A DNA stretch of 32,863 bases from Branchiostoma floridae (lineage: Eukaryota > Chordata > Leptocardii > Amphioxiformes > Branchiostomatidae): NCBI RefSeq assembly GCF_000003815.2, contig NC_049994.1, positions 3,222,120 to 3,254,982 on the forward strand. The letters are read 5' to 3'. Made by a program: the position numbers and the translations under genes. Numbering within the stretch: the stretch's first letter is position 1; every line of letters begins with the position of its first letter. This document shows positions 1 to 9,429 of the stretch, one piece after another. The notes beneath the pieces were generated by a model that was not told where the DNA came from, searched no databases, and saw nothing but the letters and a program-made list of their open reading frames with translations.

Positions 1-950
1 TGCTATGTGGATATAGTTGTTAAAAAAATGCAATGATAGCAAAGTAACAAGTATATGTATTGCACAAATTTGTAAGAACTTGACCTTAGAGAAATATAGG
101 TCGCATGTTCGAACCCAGGGAAGTCGACGATCGGAAGTTCGAGCCCAGCATGTTGGGAATTATTTTTCCTTCCTTTTTTTTCACACTTTCATTAATATTA
201 ATACAACGCCTTAAATTTGTTTTGCAACCAGGACATCTAAACCCGGCATTGGGATTTTTTATCATCAGCGAGGGCCTGATGTCGGTCGCAAGAGGCAGAA
301 ATTTATTTGTATTGAATATGACGGAAAATTGTTGACAGAAATTGTATTTACCAATATCCTTTGCACAAATTCCTCACGTTGGCACCTTTCTTCCCGCTAA
401 AATGATGAATACTCATGGTACAACTTGATGAAATCTCTTTGGTACAATGTATATATGTCTCTCCTTTTACAGCTTTTCTTTCGTTGTGAACGAGCGAGAA
501 GATATGTCTCCAGTCTCCAGAAAACCATGTTGTTGGCCCTGTTAAAAGGAGCTGTCATGCTCGTGGGGCAGCAGTTTATTAGCATATCTTTCCTGACCGG
601 ATTTCGCGGGTCATTTGCATGCGGCGCTCCCCTCTAGGGAGAATAAAAGCCACCCAAATACAACAACAACGTTACAATCTTGCCTCATCCTGAAAATGTA
701 TAATAATCGATATTCATCTACCACCCAATGAATTTTAGTCCTCACTTTCTTATCTCAGTTCCGTTTCTTTGTATTTCGCAGATCTTCAAAGAATAATTTA
801 GCCACACAAAAACAACAGCCTGAAACAGCGCTGTAAAAATTTGATAATGTCAAATTCTCGGTAAAATAAAACACGTTTCATAGGCTTCTAACGCCCGCAG
901 TACCGATTCCTTATATTCTCATTGATTTTATTTAATTTTGCTTCATACTC
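1..950. other. unassigned AT-rich DNA
   Basis: No gene or classifiable repeat was recognised here. The open frames are short, overlap on both strands and lack recognisable domains. Two tRNA B-box-like strings (gttcgaaccc near 108 and gttcgagccc near 138) may be SINE debris, but no A box with correct spacing was found. Confidence 0.4.
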
Positions 951-960
951 CATTCCTTTT

Positions 961-1060
961 CGTTCCTTTTCGTTCCTTTTCGTTCCTTTTCGTTCCTTTT
1001 CGTTCCTTTTCGTTCCTTTTCGTTCCTTTTCGTTCCTTTTCGTTCCTTTTCGTTCCTTTT
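961..1060. repeat. decamer minisatellite, 10 perfect copies
   Basis: The unit cgttcctttt is repeated ten times without a mismatch. A one-mismatch copy (cattcctttt) lies just upstream at 951-960. One strand is almost pure pyrimidine. Three units make 30 bases, so both strands read open as low-complexity peptides (KERKGTKRNE on the minus strand). Those frames are artefacts of the repeat. The lack of divergence suggests recent expansion or ongoing homogenisation. Confidence 0.97.
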
Positions 1061-1547
1061 CGCACTTTCGGTACACCGTACGGAGGATGTGCCTACTGTG
1101 ATGGCAACGGATTTCAGTCAGTGATAGTTCTAGGACAAAGAACGAGTCTTTGAACACACCAACCCCTGGTTGAAATAATCTACGTATACTTGAAAGCATA
1201 GAGCAACATCTTGTTCTTGGCAGAACTGTTTGAAGATCTATACGTAAAAGACATTAGAATTCTACGACCGCGTACCACAGAGACTACAAAGCCTGATGCC
1301 CTTGTCAAGCTATCTAGTGATGGGGATGCGCCTTCTGTACTTAATGGCAACGACTTTCACTCAGTGGTAGTTCTAAGAACGAAGGAAGTGTGTTTTAAGA
1401 CATCGATCCTTGGTTGAAAGCTTATTCAAGCAACTGAATATTATTTTGGAAACGGTAAGACGGTGTCTTTTCTCAGTGACAGTGTAGACTTAAAATTAAT
1501 GCCAGAAGGCATTGTTGTTTCTTCTTCTTGGCTGTCAACAGTTATAT

Positions 1548-1779
1548 CATCATCATCATCTTTCTTCCTCTTGAGAGGTGGGGCAGACGAAGTTATTTAG
1601 TCCTCCAGAACTGCTTGTCCTTCATCGCAGAGAGAAGACCTTTCCCATCCAGTCCTGTTTCATCCTCAATGAGCTTCTTAAGAGTTGTGCTTGGACGGCC
1701 GACTCTTCTCTTAGTGTCGGGGGACCACAACAAGAGTCAACCAGCTGGTTCGTTGGCTCGAGCCACGTGACCCGCAAGG
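1548..1779 (-). mobile_element. 5'-truncated non-LTR retrotransposon (LINE) 3' end
   Basis: This is a 232-bp insertion on the minus strand, flanked by the 9-bp direct repeat cagttatat (1539-1547 and 1780-1788), read as its target-site duplication. It holds the end of the ORF2 reading frame, a short 3' untranslated stretch, and a (GAT)n tail at 1548-1558 (catcatcatcatc on the plus strand). Heavy 5' truncation, a simple-repeat tail and a short duplication are the signature of target-primed reverse transcription. Clade is unresolved; the GAT-type tail would suit an RTE-like or related element (inference). Confidence 0.85.
1593..1779 (-). pseudogene. LINE ORF2 C-terminal remnant
   Basis: Translation on the minus strand ends at a TAA (1593-1595) and reads GHVARANEPAG, an in-frame TGA (1737-1739), then LLLWSPDTKRRVGRP, further on LIEDETGL, and finally MKDKQFWRTK. 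The order G-H-V, then L-L-L-W-x-P, then K-R-R-x-G-R-P, then an acidic helix, then W-R at the end is the usual C-terminal tail that follows the reverse transcriptase in many LINE ORF2 proteins. The catalytic RT and endonuclease domains are absent because of truncation, and the TGA breaks what is left. It is therefore a dead copy. I am confident it is a non-LTR element and unsure of the clade. Confidence 0.8.
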
Positions 1780-2035
1780 CAGTTATATAAGATACTTCAA
1801 AGACATCAGAATTCTACGACCATGTACCTACGAAACCTGATGCCCTTATCAAGTACTCCATCTCATCCACACGTTTCGCCTGTCCAGTAGGCTATCGATC
1901 CCAGCGTTAACAAGGCGTAGCTAAACCTTGACAGGAGAGATTGGAAAGTGATGAGCTTTGCGCGCTCCAACACCTCAGGGGCGAAAAGGTTCACCAAGAA
2001 CCTCAGGAGAGTTTTCACGATCAGACCTGTTCTTT

Positions 2036-2340
2036 GAGACACTTGTAGTGCGTAGTGGCACAGAGGGCAGTCAAGTTCATTGCTGTTTCAGTAGCAGGGT
2101 ATAACTGCACAGAAAGGGTATAACTGCACAGAAAGGGTATAACTGCACAGAAAGGGTTTGCTAGCCTTGCCATATAACGTGCCCAAGGCACCTTTTTAAC
2201 ACAGCACTCCCGTTTTACGTTCCTTCTGAAAGACTGGTAGAGACCCAACCGAGGTTCCTCCCTACCCAGAATTGAACCGGGATCACAAAGTTACTAATGA
2301 ATTGGCAACAGGAGTTCAACTGCAATGCTGCAAGGTACTA
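2036..2340 (-). mobile_element. tRNA-derived SINE (family A), degenerate copy
   Basis: Read on the minus strand, a B-box-like GGTTCAATTC (2270-2279) is followed by gggtaggg, then ctttcagaagg, then a tail near gtgccactacgcac. The same order is seen in the copies at 11700-11957, 14411-15146 and 31536-31765. The A box end, near 2320-2340, is badly decayed. The body is expanded by the 19-bp triplication at 2097-2153. Confidence 0.65.
2097..2153. repeat. 19-bp tandem triplication
   Basis: The unit gggtataactgcacagaaa occurs three times in a row without mismatch, followed by a partial gggt. It lies inside the reverse SINE, where related copies carry the motif once (gcagggtattattttgtagagag at 11745), so it arose within this copy. 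Confidence 0.93.
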
Positions 2341-2538
2341 GTTCATCTATATGTGCGTGGGGTAACCTGTATCCGTTGTTTTTAAGATAAGGGTATCTCA
2401 TTTTATAGGAATATCAAGTTGGTGGAGGTGGAAAAGACGATAACTTGAATTCTCCGGAATGAAACACCGAGCCCAGTCAAATTTGCGACGGGGCAGGTTC
2501 TTTGCAAATTAAAAGTATATACAGTCGGCGCTCGGGCG

Positions 2539-3235
2539 ATTTTGAAACTTGGCAAGCTCCAGCGTTCGCTTGAATTGTGATTTTGAAACTTGTCAAGCTA
2601 CAGCGTTCGCATGAATTGTATTTTTGAAACTTGCAAAGCTACAGGTTTCGCTTGAATTGTGTTTTTGAAACTTGGAAAGCTACAGCGTTCGCTTGAATTG
2701 TGTTTTTGAAACTTGAAAAGCCACAGCGTTCGCATGAATTGTGTTTTTGAAACTTGGAAAGCTACAGCGTTCGCTTGAATTGTGACTTTGAAACTTGGCA
2801 AGCTACAGCGTTCGCTTGAATTGTATTTTTGAAACTTGGAAAGCTACAGCGTTCGCTTGAATTGTGTTTTTGAAACTTGGAAAGCCCCAGCGTTCGCTTG
2901 AATTGTGTTTTTGAAACTTGGAAAGCTACAGCGTTCGCTTGAATTGTGATTTTGAAACTTGGCAAGTTCCAGCGTTCGCTTGAATTGTGTTTTTGAAACT
3001 TGGAAAGCTACAGCGTTCGCTTGAATTGTGATTTTGAAACTTGGCAAGCTCCAGCGTTTGCTTGAATTGTGTTTTTGAAACTTGGCAAGCTCCAGCGTTC
3101 GCTTGAATTGTGTTTTTGAAACTTGGAAAGCTACAGCGTTCGCTTGAATTGTGATTTTGAAACTTGGCAAGCTCCAGCGTTTGCTTGAATTGTGTTTTTG
3201 AAACTTGGCAAGCTCCAGCGTTCGCTTGAATTGTG
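2539..3235. repeat. 41-bp satellite array, 17 copies
   Basis: Exactly 697 bases hold 17 units of 41 bp with no indels. The consensus begins tttttgaaacttggaaagct and ends cgcttgaattgtg. Two main variants alternate: ttggaaagctacagcg and ttggcaagctccagcg. The last six units form two identical 123-bp trimers (2990-3112 and 3113-3235). The minus strand has no stop in any phase of the unit, so long open frames (for example 2844-3284) arise automatically. I see no start context, domain or splice signal that would make it a gene. Confidence 0.97.
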
Positions 3236-3241
3236 AGGCCG

Positions 3242-3689
3242 GCCTTACCACTTGAGCTGAAGGGACAAGTCCAATATTGACCACTATGCAGTCGCTCAGC
3301 GATCACTGTCTAGTATACAGGAGGCCCCAATAACTTGTGTCTCGAATATCGTGCAAAGTGAGTTTGTCAAACTAGACATCTGAGCTACACGTTGATACGT
3401 AACTCCGCACAAGAGTTGTGGTGCTATTTGACAGGTAATTATATTTTTCTAACAATAGTCGCAGATGATGGGCAGATGATACCTCCTCGTATGTCACAAA
3501 ATGTCATATCTGCTCCATATCATAATGAAGTTATGACCCAAGGTTCACAGACTTAGAATTCGCACGTCAGTTTTCGTCTACGCCTTGCAGCCTGAAGCTT
3601 TGGTTCTTAGCTAGTGACGGAAATTCAAGTTCGGTTCTTCGTGGCTTCGGGCTAGAGTTAGCTAAGATTTTCATGCTTGATGCGGAAGC
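3242..3689. other. unassigned DNA
   Basis: This follows the 41-bp array. I see no open frame of note, no internal repeat and no recognisable element. Confidence 0.35.
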
Positions 3690-3836
3690 GTGTGCAGCCT
3701 AGTAGCTAGTGGCTCTGATTCTGGAACTAGAAGTCGCAAGTTCAATTCCAGCTGTGTCACTCACCTGACATGCACGCTACTGGAAAGAGTTGCAGTCCAT
3801 AGGACGGGAATTGAGAATTAGTGGTGGACTAAGAAC
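3690..3836 (+). mobile_element. tRNA-like SINE fragment (possible family C)
   Basis: A degenerate A box (tagctagtggctc near 3702) is followed about 40 bases later by a B-box-like agttcaattcc (3740-3750). This is tRNA-like spacing. The downstream part is cut by the hAT element at 3837. A real tRNA gene is unlikely, because no clover-leaf closes and the A box is short by a base. Confidence 0.45.
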
Positions 3837-4313
3837 TAGGGGTGGGTACAGGTACAGGGAATTCAGTTATAGGTACGGTCCAGGTCCAGAGGATCAGGTC
3901 CAAACCTGAACCTGGACCTAATTGTCAGAGAAAACTTGTGAATGAGAGACACTCAAAACAACGGTTCATTTTGCTACTAATGAATCTGCTGGTTTAGTAC
4001 AGATGAACCTGTTTGCTTTGTATCTCACTTCCATTGGCGTCTTAAAGTTCTATCTTTATGAGCTAAGCAACATTAACTCTGTTAACTTACAGTAAGTTTC
4101 GCTGTGGAGACTTGCAAATGACTGTCAACTCTCTTCTAGTTCCTTCTTGTTACTTTCTTTGGCCAGTAAGCCCCCAAACACAGAACGCCTGCCGATATGA
4201 TCTGTTCATATTTTAATTGATCCAAAGTCCAGTCTACTGTTTTTCAAGTCTTTCTGAACCGGTCCAACAAAATAAGGTTTTGCACCGGTACACCGTACCC
4301 GTACCCACCCCTA
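3837..4313 (+). mobile_element. non-autonomous hAT miniature transposon, copy 1
   Basis: The left end taggggtgggtacaggtaca is matched by the right end gtacccgtacccaccccta as inverted repeats. The flanking 8-mers ctaagaac (3829-3836) and ctgagaac (4314-4321) agree at 7 of 8 positions. An 8-bp target duplication and TAGGG ends are typical of the hAT superfamily. The subterminal region is rich in short inverted motifs (caggtcc and ggacctg). There is no transposase frame, so it would depend on a transposase encoded elsewhere. Confidence 0.9.
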
Positions 4314-4506
4314 CTGAGAACCATATAGAAATCTTCTGGGAATATTCGTAACTTAATCACCGAAGCAGATCGGACTCCAGTTACAAAGAAAGGGATATAC
4401 CAGCTGAAGTCTATTGATTCCATTTGATTGATCGTCCAATGAGAGATCTCCTCTCTTGGGTCATGCCACCGCCAATCGACATTTCCAATAATCAGGAAGG
4501 CACTGC

Positions 4507-5008
4507 CAACGTATCACACGGTACTGTAAGCCGCCTAGTATCGAGTATCCTTTGTACGTCTAATTACTGGAAGGAGGAAGGATAGTGCCGATTATGCTAT
4601 CCTCTTGTCATCTTGGCTTTAACAAAACTAGCAAGACAGTCAAACGTGACTTTAGGCCGCCTTGTATCGAGTATCCTTTGTACATCTAATTTATGGAAGG
4701 AGGAAGGATAGTGCTGATGGTGCTATCTTCTTGTCATCTTGGCTTATACAAAACTAGCAAGACTGTCACAAGTGACTCTAAGCCGCCTTGTATCGAGTAT
4801 CCTTTGTAGTTGAATATCTGAAAGGAACATGGATAGTGCTAATGATGCTATATTCTTGTCATCTTAGCTTTTACAAATTAGCAAGACGTATCACACGTAA
4901 CTTTCCGCCTTGTATCGAGTATCCTTTGTAAGTTGAATGTCTGAAAGCAACATGAATAGTGCTATAAATGCTAGCATGCTATCTTCTTGTCATCTTGGCC
5001 TTTACCAC
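4507..5008. repeat. ~126-bp tandem array, about four copies
   Basis: The anchor ccgccttgtatcgagtatcc recurs at 4531 (one mismatch), 4657, 4783 and 4905, giving periods of 126, 126 and 122. Each unit carries ggatagtgct or gatagtgcc, then cttcttgtcatcttggc, then aaactagcaagac. The copies are clearly diverged, so the array is older than the 41-bp one. No coding potential was found. Confidence 0.93.
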
Positions 5009-5321
5009 AGGATACCATTTTTTCTTTGTTTGAACTACTTTAAAGTTTTATATATCGATCTCCTTTTTGTAAGAATGGAAAAAATTTCTCATCTATGGTG
5101 TGTCAACTTGTCATTTTGATTTTACGAACTGTTTTCTTCCAGTTTTCTTCTTCAGCTTGTGAATACTTTACAGTAGTCGGAGGACGATTTCTTCACTCTG
5201 TGAATAGCTGCAACTAATTAGTTATTCTACATAATATAGTTAGTTCTTGAAGACCTTTGCAGTGCTTTGTGACGCAAAAGAACAGTTTTCTTGATGTTTC
5301 AGTACCAGTGTATATTCTTAA
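5009..5321. other. unassigned AT-rich DNA
   Basis: This is a spacer between the 126-bp array and the next miniature element. Nothing was recognised. Confidence 0.35.
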
Positions 5322-5564
5322 AGTGGTATCTCACTGCACTTGCGATACGCTTGCGTGACGGCAAGGTTTGGAAGATACTCCACAAATTTCAGAGATAAAC
5401 GAATTTTCTTACTTTTTGTGTTTTGTTCATTTTTACGTCATACTTTTACGTATAACGTAATTTTTAGATTATAAAAAAAATCGGAGAAAATAGCAAAATA
5501 GTGACGCAGTGAATGTACCGCGAAGTGACGCAAGCTTGACGCAAGTGCAGTGGGATACCACCTT
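5322..5564. mobile_element. miniature inverted-repeat element (family M1), copy 1
   Basis: The left end (gtggtatctcactgcacttg) is the reverse complement, with one mismatch in the first 20 bases, of the right end (caagtgcagtgggataccac). The interior is AT-rich and includes catacttttacgtataacg, also found in the second copy near 18390. It is about 243 bp and non-coding. The target duplication could not be fixed, so the superfamily is open. Confidence 0.85.
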
Positions 5565-5694
5565 CACAGGGAGGAATCTATTCCTTCCCCTTCGACGTGT
5601 TGGAGATTCCGGGGTCCCCTCGGAAACTGTCACCCCAACCGGACATCCCATCCAAAAAACGGATGCAACTCAAACAGAGATGCCCTACTGTATA

Positions 5695-6229
5695 CAGTCA
5701 AACCTGCCCAAGACGACCACCCGGGGACCGGGAAAAAGCGGTCGATTTGGACATGTGGTCGATGAGAAGAGTATCGACTCAAAACATGCCCGATACATAG
5801 TCTAAATGGTTTCCGTTGTGTTTAATGGCAAATAGCAAGCACACGCACGCAAAGAGGTAAACAAGCGAGGCCTTTAATGTCAAATACAATACGCGCACAC
5901 GAACGCAAAAACGTAAGTTATAATCATCAGTAAGCCTGGTGAATTTTGATACAGTAAATAAACAGAAATTTGAACAAATTGGATGAGGACGTTCCTACAT
6001 GCTCCAGAGAAACTCTACTCAAGGAGGTTAAAAAGACAGTCTACGTACTCGATCTACTGGTCGTTATGGGTCCCATTTTTGGCCGGTCGCGGTCGCGTTG
6101 GACAGGTGGTCGTTGAGGAAAGGTCGCTTAATGCTTACGTCAATGGGGAAAAAATCGGGACCGAGAAAAAGCGGTCGAAATGGCCAGGTGGTCGCTGAGA
6201 AGAGGTGGTCGCTCGGGCAGGTTTGACTG
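5695..6229. mobile_element. Tc1/mariner-like miniature element with CAGTCAAACCTG ends
   Basis: The left end cagtcaaacctgcccaagac and the right end ggtggtcgctcgggcaggtt (continuing tgactg) are inverted repeats matching at about 23 of 26 positions. The element is flanked by TA on both sides (5693-5694, 6230-6231). The interior repeats its own modules: gaccgggaaaaagcggtcga near 5728 and gaccgagaaaaagcggtcga near 6160 are direct repeats, and each is followed by a gtggtcg...gagaagag string. No transposase is encoded. A TA duplication fits Tc1/mariner (established knowledge); assignment of this copy is inference. Confidence 0.88.
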
Positions 6230-6231
6230 TA

Positions 6232-7470
6232 TTTGGAACCAGAAACAAATTGGAACATCTAAATAGATAATTCGCATAGCCCAAACAATCATCATAACCC
6301 TTCTTTTCAAAATCTATTATTATTAATAATTAATGAAAGCCAGGTGCGTGGCCGCTTTACAATATGAAATTGATGTATTAAGGTGTCCCGTTACATTGCT
6401 TTTGCGATAAATATCATTTTATTACCATTTAAGTTGTATATCATTATGACTTACTGGCTCTGGTCATTGAACTTATTTATTTCGAAGGGAGAAACAGACA
6501 TTAGGTGTTATTCGATTACGTTATGTAGCAAGTAGCAGGACGGAGCTAGAGGGGCTGGTCACCATAGATATAAATGTCTTTGAGTAAAAATGAATAAATA
6601 AAGGTCCGACGAAATTATCAATATTCTAGTGCTACAAATTCAATGTATTGATGAGTTACTTGTGTGATTAAAGAAATGAAGTATTTCTTATTCTTCACAA
6701 TTCACAATATATTTGTAAATGAAAGTTTGGAAAATACTATCAAAGACTTACCTGATATTGGAATATTCATCATAGCAGGGAAAAGTTGGATTGAATCTCA
6801 ATTGTAATTTATATAATATGATAGTATAATTTGAATGCCCCCTCCCCCTCTCGTATGTTTAACTTGGAGAAAAGAACACATATTGTTTTGTTTCTCCTTC
6901 TTCTTTCGTTCCAAATAAGTATGTTAATGCCAATGGGACGTAGTTACGGACGTTCTGTGGTACCTTACGTAGTAAGTGGTAGAACAGAACTTGATTGGCA
7001 GGTCACAAAATTGAAAGTTTGTTAAGCTGAATAACCTGAAGGTAAACGTTATATATTTGGTCGTTATCATTATCTTCGCCAAGAAGATAATGTTTTTGTC
7101 GACTTGGGTCTGTATGCAGGATATAAGTCGAGAATTTGTGGATGGAACTTTTTATATACACAATATCTGTCCTTAAAATTTACCATTACCAATTCCAATA
7201 TGACCTCCTAAGGACTAGAAAGAGTTCAAATGTCCCAGACACAAATGCAACACACCCCAAGACCTCTCTTGAAATTTATTTAACAGAAACCTGCAAAAGT
7301 CGATTGACTCTCCCCGCTAGAGTCATTTGTCTTCACCTGTGGTACAATGCGCAAAGGGAAAATCTGAAACGTTATCGATTTGTAAATTGAAAATAAATTC
7401 CCTTGTGTGTTTCCTGTACCGATATTATAGTATTTGTCTGACCGAAGCTGTCGACCGTCTTCCGAGACGA
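6232..7470. other. unassigned AT-rich DNA
   Basis: I see no gene, array or element boundary. The short open frames (for example 6831-7025 and 7136-7390) show no domain or consistent splice signals. Confidence 0.35.
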
Positions 7471-7477
7471 TGAGACC

Positions 7478-7600
7478 ATTTGTCTATGGAAGAACAGGTA
7501 TCTAGTTGTTAAATGAAAACAAATATGTATATATAAGTGGGACGATAGCCAATTCCTATATCTGTCAATGATTTTCGTTGGCTATGTCTAATATTAACGG
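7478..7600 (+). repeat. dispersed repeat family E, copy 1
   Basis: The segment running from gtctatggaagaacaggtat through gtgggacgatagccaattcc to tatatctgtcaatgattttc matches the minus strand of 10650-10790. That copy reads gtctatggacgtaac, gtggggcaatagccaatgcc, tatatctgtcgatggttttc. Two copies in opposite orientation imply an interspersed element of unknown class. Confidence 0.7.
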
Positions 7601-8236
7601 ACGAACAGGTATCTATTTCTATAACACAGAGAAACTAGCCACTTTACAAATCTGTAAATGAATTTATATAGGTTAATGGTATGATTACATTTACCTGCAT
7701 TACGTATAATATATAAACATCTTGAGAATCGAAATGAGCTGGAATGCCGGAAGTCCTGGGAATTGGTAGTGTATTCCAGAACTTCTCACTGCATTTCGGA
7801 TATTTGTGCTACCTTTTGGCAGGCCCGGGCGTTTTTGACATGCTTAAAACTTTCGAGGTGCAAATTCTTTTGCAAATTCTTCATTTCGGCTGGTTCTGCT
7901 TGATTCCTACTGATTCAGCTGTTTCAATGTGAAGGCCGCATACTCGGTAGATCTTGTTTTCATAACGTTCATTGACAGTTAAAAACGCATCGTCCGTTCT
8001 ACCCTTCACGTGAATATGATAAGTTCTGACGTTTGATTGAGTACATATATATATACAACGCAAAGTAGACAATCTGATAACGAACCCATAGCTATCCATA
8101 AGCATTAACTTGTATTGGTTCCACTGAAGAGACAAGTGGATTCTTGGAACACTAAAAAGGGTGAAGGACCTCTTGACGGATTTTCCTTTTGGATCCAGTC
8201 CAAAGGATCGCATCAATGTATGCACATGCATGAGTT
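7601..8236. other. unassigned DNA
   Basis: The longest minus-strand frame (7881-8231, 116 codons) was read through and matches no family I know. It overlaps the start of a SINE. I do not call it a gene. Confidence 0.35.
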
Positions 8237-8480
8237 CACGTGGCGCAGCGGCAGCGTGTTTGGCTTGGGGTCAAGAGGTCCTGTCACCGATCTTGTGCCC
8301 TCGGGAAAGGCACTTTACACGACTTTCCATACTTAACTCAGGTGAAAATGAGTGCCTAGCTTCTGCTAGGGCCGTCCTTCGGATAGGACGTTAAATGGAG
8401 GTCCCGCGTTTGGGGAGAGCCACACGCCACGCACGTTGATTTAAATAACCCTCACATGTGCGATGGTGCGGTGTGCGATG
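8237..8480 (+). mobile_element. tRNA-derived SINE (family B), B box lost
   Basis: A perfect-looking A box (tggcgcagcgg, 8241-8251) begins a tRNA-like head (ggcttggggtcaagaggtcc). The expected GGTTCGA B box after gaggtc is missing, as if deleted. The body then runs gggaaaggcactttacacga, ctagggccgtccttcg, gttaaatggaggtcccg and ends in gcgatggtgc repeats. Related copies lie at 10528-10640 (reverse, B box intact) and 20160-20400 (diverged). Family members are transcribed by RNA polymerase III and moved by a partner LINE (established for tRNA SINEs); this copy lacks one promoter box and is probably inactive. Confidence 0.8.
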
Positions 8481-8798
8481 GTGCAAATCCATCTGTCTAG
8501 AATTTGTGATTCTGTATGACTCACTCGGACTCCAGGAAGAATAGTGACATATCAGTCACTAATGGAGATTCGTATCAAAATAAGCCAAACACGGGGTTGG
8601 TTGTAATGTTTATTTTATATACCAGCCTAAATCCATCGCCATATTTCATTCTAAAGATGGAAGAAGTGTCATTCCTTTAGACCACATGAACACTACGGGA
8701 CGTTTCGCTGCAGTACCGTAGAAAAACGCTAGAAGGCCAATTGGTTGTAGATAATCATTGCTCTACAATATTGTTTACAAACAACTCAGCAACAACCG
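8481..8798. other. unassigned DNA with an interspersed-repeat flavour
   Basis: It contains cgctgcagtaccgtagaaa (8709), reminiscent of the core of repeat family D, but no ends could be drawn. No gene was seen. Confidence 0.3.
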
Positions 8799-8832
8799 AA
8801 AATAGTTTCATCAGGTTGGTAGAATATAGGAA

Positions 8833-8880
8833 GCTCTGACGAAGGTGTCTGAGGGACATCGAAACGTAAGCTATGTAAGT
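8833..8880 (+). ncRNA. hammerhead-ribozyme-like motif, type I arrangement
   Basis: The order is CTGACGA (8836-8842), one extra A, a 6-bp hairpin (ggtgtc 8844-8849 with gacatc 8855-8860, loop tgagg), then GAAA (8861-8864). A 4-bp helix III follows: acgt 8864-8867 with atgt 8873-8876. Then comes A as H17, and agt (8878-8880) that can pair with gct (8833-8835) as helix I. This matches the core order CUGANGA / helix II / GAAA / helix III / UH. Caveats are the extra A after the CUGANGA box and a helix I of only three pairs including one wobble, so activity is uncertain. Upstream, atagtttcatcaggttggta (8803-8822) is shared with the copy near 32.5 kb. Confidence 0.4.
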
Positions 8881-9429
8881 ACCCACTGGTTGTGTACAAA
8901 GAATTCTCCTTCATCCTAACTCAACAACAAGTTTTAGCAATATGTAAGCATGATATTTATTGGTTTCATCACCACAGCTAGGTATGTTTAAGAAACAGTC
9001 ATATATTAGAAAAGCCTTTTATCCTAAAACACAGTTTTGTAAGCCCTTCGCTATTTAATGGGCTATATATCTGCGGAGAGTAAAATTGCTGCCCGCAAAA
9101 ATTTTCCTTTGTGGACCATAAATGTACAGTGCAATCCTTTTTACGTAAAAAAGATATTGCACTTCGACAAAATATGATGTCATTAATTTTATGATTCACA
9201 CATGCAATGTTTTATGTTCCTTAGAAAATATAATTGAATTTGGGAAATTTCATGTGTCTCAAAGTCAATATCGCTAGTCATTGCCTTAAACATAAGATAA
9301 AACCTTACCACCACTATCGAAAATATATATATAATATATAATATTTCTAACATAAGGGCACAAAATTACGTCAAGCAAAAATATCTGTTAGGGGGGCCGG
9401 GTCTACACCACTTCTTCCTTGCATCAAAA

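Larger units (their letters stand above)
1084..1853. repeat. diverged direct duplication of a ~240-bp module
   Basis: The segment 1084-1180 (ggatgtgcct, ggcaacg, tcagtgatagttcta, cctggttgaaa) recurs at 1324-1420 with about 75-80% identity, 240 bases away. A second segment, gacattagaattctacgacc at 1250, recurs at 1802 (gacatcagaattctacgacc). The second copy is enlarged by the LINE insertion at 1548-1779. Function is unknown; this looks like an old tandem duplication. Confidence 0.7.

Noticed and set aside
85-160. tRNA-like B boxes near the left edge
   Set aside because: Two short matches without a properly spaced A box; could be chance or SINE debris.
888-1199. 103-codon lysine/glutamate-rich frame on the minus strand
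   Set aside because: Its charged stretch is the translated decamer minisatellite.
2539-3235. CRISPR array
   Set aside because: Units are contiguous with no spacers, and the setting is an animal genome.
2844-3306. Open frames of 126 and 146 codons on the minus strand
   Set aside because: They are read-throughs of the 41-bp satellite, whose unit has no stop in any minus-strand phase; no independent coding signal.
7881-8231. 116-codon minus-strand frame
   Set aside because: No recognisable domain, overlaps the SINE start, and the composition is like the surrounding non-coding DNA.
9300-9345. TATA-box promoter in the run of TA repeats
   Set aside because: A simple TA-rich stretch with no downstream start or coding exon.
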